DNA from: Candidatus Dormiibacterota bacterium
GTDB lineage: Bacteria > Chloroflexota > Dormibacteria > Dormibacterales > Dormibacteraceae
Reading direction: 5' to 3'
NCBI GenBank assembly: GCA_003139695.1
Contig: PLJM01000025.1
Location: forward strand, 124,001 to 188,000
DNA: 64,000 nucleotides
The translations under genes and the position numbers were made by a program. The notes beneath the pieces are model-generated. The model searched no databases. It was given only the letters and a program-made list of their open reading frames with translations, and was not told where the DNA came from. Shown here in pieces: positions 61,821 through 64,000 of this stretch (its first letter is position 1; every line of letters begins with the position of its first letter).

Positions 61821-63436
61821 ACGGTCTCGGTCTCCAGTGCGGTGCCACCGTCCTTGCGTGGATCGGAAGCGCCGCGAAAATGGCCATCGCTGTCTGCAGC
61901 GATGACCTGCGGACGCGCGAAGTATGAGTCGTAATTCAAAGTGCGCCGATTGACCTTGTAGCCCAGCCTCTCCAGGCTGCTGGTCACCGCGAGCGGGATC
62001 CGCGCCTCGGTCTGGACGATGTCTCCCTGGAAGTCGAGGCGCGGTGCGCTCACGGCCTCGACCGGCGTCATTTGATGGTCGATGAGGTTGACCAGCACCT
62101 GCAGGATTCCAGTGACGATCTTCGTCCCGCCCGGAGCGCCGATGCAGATGGTCAAGTGTCCGTTGTCGAAGACCATGGTGGGCGTCATCATCGTGACCCG
62201 CGTCTTGCCCGGGCGCACCGAGTTTGGCGTGCCCGGCCTTGGGTCGAAGCAATTCATGTAGTTGTTGTAGCCAAATCCAAGGCCGGGGGTCACCACTCCG
62301 CTGGCCGAGCCGAGCGTATGCGTGAGCGAGACTGCATTCCCCTGATCGTCGATGACGCACACGTGAGTCGTGTCCGGGCGGTCGTGGGCCGAGGCTCTGG
62401 CCGCCACCGCCTCGCGGGCCTTCGCCGCGTACCGCTTGTCAGCGAGGGCTCCGGTGGGGATGTCGACGAAGCGAGGATCGGCGACGTGAAGCTGGCGGTC
62501 CGCGACCGCCCAGGCCATCGCTTCAACCAGGAGGCGGGCAGCTTCGGTGCTCGGCCACCCATGTGAGCCCAAGTCATAGCCCTCCAGGAAGTTCAGCATC
62601 TGGAGCAGGGTGAGCCCACCGGCCGGGGGGCCTGCCGCGGAGATATTCAGGCCGCGATAGGTGCCGCGCAGCGGCTCGGTCACGTTGACGCGGTAAGCAG
62701 CGAGGTCGTCCCTCGTGATGAAGCCGCCGTTGGCTTCGAAATCGGACGCTATCGCCGCGGCGATCTCACCCTTATAGAACGTGTCCGGGCCATCGGCTGC
62801 GAGACGCTCGAGGGTGCGGGCGAGGTCGGTCTGGACAAGGCGCTCGCCGATTGCGAAGAGCTCACCGCCTTTGGTGTAAATGGCCTTCGCCCCTGGTGTC
62901 GCCTGGATCCTTTGCACGTTGGGGACGACGTCAGGACCGTAATCCGTCGTCCAGTAGCCGTGCATGTAACCGCTCACGGCGATGCCCTCGCGCGCGAGTG
63001 GAATCGCGGGGGCGATCGCCTGCTTCCACGAGATGGTGCCGAAACGGGTGAGCGCCTCGTAGAGGCCGGCCACGGTTCCGGGGACGCCGACGGATTGGTA
63101 GCCAACGTCATTGACCCAGCCTTGGAGCACGTAGCCATAGCGGTCGGCCGCCTCTCGGATGAAGAGCTTCTCCCACTGGCCTTCACTCGCGCGGCCGCCG
63201 GCGGTCGCATAAAACTCGAGCAAGGCGTCACCGCGTTGCGGGCTGTGGACCAGCATTACGCCGCAACCGCCAATGCCACACATTTGGGGATCCATCACGC
63301 CCTGGACGAAGGCGCACGTCACAGCGGCGTCGACAGCATTGCCGCCCCGCCGCATCACCTCGAGGCCAATCTCGGCAGCCTGGGGTTGGGGAGCGACGAT
63401 GATGGCCACGAAGTAAGAATGAAGGAAATCCGGCAC
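61817..63436 (-). CDS. ggt: Gamma-glutamyltransferase-family protein
   Basis: A 539-residue Ntn-hydrolase of the GGT family. The large-subunit part shows AAEIGLEVMRRGGNAVDAAV, PQMCGIGGCGVMLVH and GPPAGGLTLLQMLNFLEGYD; autoprocessing before the nucleophile is expected at DTTHVCVIDDQGNAVS, and the small-subunit pocket GKTRVTMMTPTMVF and IGAPGGTKIV are present. No signal peptide is seen, unlike the periplasmic E. coli enzyme, so it may act in the cytosol on glutathione analogues or acylated compounds (cephalosporin-acylase-like). Start at 63436 follows the small gene upstream by 30 bases. Coupled to the FabG-like gene. Confidence 0.9.
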   Translation of the reverse strand: MPDFLHSYFVAIIVAPQPQAAEIGLEVMRRGGNAVDAAVTCAFVQGVMDPQMCGIGGCGVMLVHSPQRGDALLEFYATAGGRASEGQWEKLFIREAADRYGYVLQGWVNDVGYQSVGVPGTVAGLYEALTRFGTISWKQAIAPAIPLAREGIAVSGYMHGYWTTDYGPDVVPNVQRIQATPGAKAIYTKGGELFAIGERLVQTDLARTLERLAADGPDTFYKGEIAAAIASDFEANGGFITRDDLAAYRVNVTEPLRGTYRGLNISAAGPPAGGLTLLQMLNFLEGYDLGSHGWPSTEAARLLVEAMAWAVADRQLHVADPRFVDIPTGALADKRYAAKAREAVAARASAHDRPDTTHVCVIDDQGNAVSLTHTLGSASGVVTPGLGFGYNNYMNCFDPRPGTPNSVRPGKTRVTMMTPTMVFDNGHLTICIGAPGGTKIVTGILQVLVNLIDHQMTPVEAVSAPRLDFQGDIVQTEARIPLAVTSSLERLGYKVNRRTLNYDSYFARPQVIAADSDGHFRGASDPRKDGGTALETETV

Positions 63437-63466
63437 CCACAGCGGGGCCCGCCCGAGTCGACTCGC

Positions 63467-63784
63467 CTAATCCAGCTCCGGTACGGCCTCCAGCGATTCG
63501 ACCGGGATTGCAAGCAGGAATGGTGAGTAGAGGAGTTCAAACTGCTCGCGCGAGATCAGGTCGCGGACGGCCAGCGCCACCGCCGCATTCCGGCTCGCCT
63601 CAAGCATCTCGACCTCGGTCCCTCCCTCTGTGATCTCCTGCTGGATCGACTGCCATTCGGCAGCCGAGAGGCCCGCCAAGCGGTCGACGAACCTTGCGAC
63701 CAGCGAGCTGATCGGAAACGGAGGCTCCGCTACAGCCACGCAACCGACCTTGGCGACCGCCCTCTCACAAGCGTGCCGCCACAT
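63467..63784 (-). CDS. Hypothetical protein
   Basis: A 105-residue soluble protein I do not recognise. It is mostly helical, acidic, with SSLVARFVDRLAGLSAAEW, EVEMLEASRNAAVALAVRDL and a C-terminal LLYSPFLLAIPVESLEAVPE. No metal-binding, nucleotide-binding or membrane motif is visible. It lies 30 bases upstream of the gamma-glutamyltransferase gene in the same direction and may be co-transcribed. A later start within the first 20 residues is possible. Codon use looks like the neighbours. Confidence 0.5.
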   Translation of the reverse strand: MWRHACERAVAKVGCVAVAEPPFPISSLVARFVDRLAGLSAAEWQSIQQEITEGGTEVEMLEASRNAAVALAVRDLISREQFELLYSPFLLAIPVESLEAVPELD

Positions 63785-63854
63785 CTGGGCTGGGATCTCA
63801 TCGCTGGAGCTTATTCAGCCCCGCTGCAGCAAAGTTGCAGCCCTTTTCGAGCTT

Positions 63855-63998
63855 TTACGACGTGCTGCTGGGACGCTCCCTGTGAGACTGGGCAAACGCG
63901 CGAAGCGCCGTGGCGTGGGAGCCGCTGCCCTTGATTACGTGCTCGAGCTGGCGCTCGGCGAGCGCCTCCCACCCCGCGTTACCGGTCAGCCGGGCGAG
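63855..63998 (-). CDS. Possible C-terminus of a gene entering from the right edge
   Basis: A minus-strand frame is open from the window edge for 47 codons to TAA at 63857-63855, containing GWEALAERQLEHVIKGSGSH and FAQSHRERPSSTS. I recognise no family. A plus-strand frame beginning at GTG 63882 is also open to the edge, so either may be real. Between 63785 and 63854 there is a GCTGCA/TGCAGC stem and nothing else. Confidence 0.3.
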   Translation of the reverse strand, partial: LARLTGNAGWEALAERQLEHVIKGSGSHATALRAFAQSHRERPSSTS

Positions 63999-64000
63999 GC

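Noticed and set aside
61821..62360. Extension of the FabG-like frame into the gamma-glutamyltransferase gene
   Set aside because: It is antiparallel-free shadow coding of GGT codons in another frame; ATG 61820 matches the SDR family start.

Overview
The window is a high-GC chromosomal stretch with dense, mostly operonic genes and many 4-base stop/start overlaps (ATGA or GTGA). The gene content points to a free-living aerobic terrabacterium: GlgE-type glucan/trehalose metabolism, an F420-type nitroreductase-family protein, MalK-type sugar import, polyphosphate kinase 2, many Gfo/Idh and SDR enzymes, and one tRNA-Tyr with a long variable arm. Chloroflexota, Dormibacterota or a deep actinobacterial relative would all fit; the sequence alone does not decide. 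I see no insertion sequence, prophage, CRISPR array, rRNA or replication origin.

Layout. 1-4.7 kb: 3' part of lon, an F420-type oxidoreductase, a CoA-binding protein, a membrane glycosyltransferase-like protein and a CYTH enzyme. 4.9-13.6 kb: an aldehyde dehydrogenase divergent from a translationally coupled glgE - treS/mak - glgB operon for alpha-glucan and trehalose. 13.8-29.7 kb: a cyclitol (inositol-type) catabolic region with a LacI repressor, iolB, iolD and an MFS carrier on the minus strand, and two TIM-barrel isomerases, three Gfo/Idh dehydrogenases and an APC permease on the plus strand. A palindromic operator recurs at three promoters there. A phosphoesterase, a nucleotidyltransferase-like protein and a transaldolase follow. 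29.9-35.5 kb: PadR with a HAAS membrane protein, then an HTH/Clp-N pair leading into a heterodimeric ABC exporter. 35.5-39.1 kb: GH15 trehalase/glucoamylase, adenylate kinase and a ParB-like protein. 39.2-49.4 kb: a sugar ABC importer (one permease carries a large insert) divergent from a GH1 beta-glucosidase, followed by a 1141-residue protein that joins four GAF-like regions to a complete Gfo/Idh oxidoreductase, and a lone cyclic-nucleotide-binding protein. 49.5-64 kb: a decayed FGGY kinase, SDR and alcohol dehydrogenases, PPK2, a glycosidase, a methyltransferase, a glutamate-racemase-like protein lacking both catalytic cysteines, agmatinase-family hydrolase, tRNA-Tyr, MFS, a LysM/CHAP wall hydrolase, an NMO-type flavoprotein, SDR and gamma-glutamyltransferase.

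How it fits together. The importers, beta-glucosidase and cyclitol genes supply sugars and polyols; GlgE/TreS/Mak/GlgB with the GH15 enzyme store and recover them as alpha-glucan and trehalose. Two things look new to me. One is the GAF-Gfo/Idh fusion protein next to a cNMP-binding protein, a plausible sugar-sensing unit. The other is a family of paired 24-base boxes (41-42 bases apart, with a small hairpin between them) found at five gene ends. Many genes also have a -10-like hexamer 6-9 bases before the start codon and no ribosome binding site, suggesting frequent leaderless transcripts.
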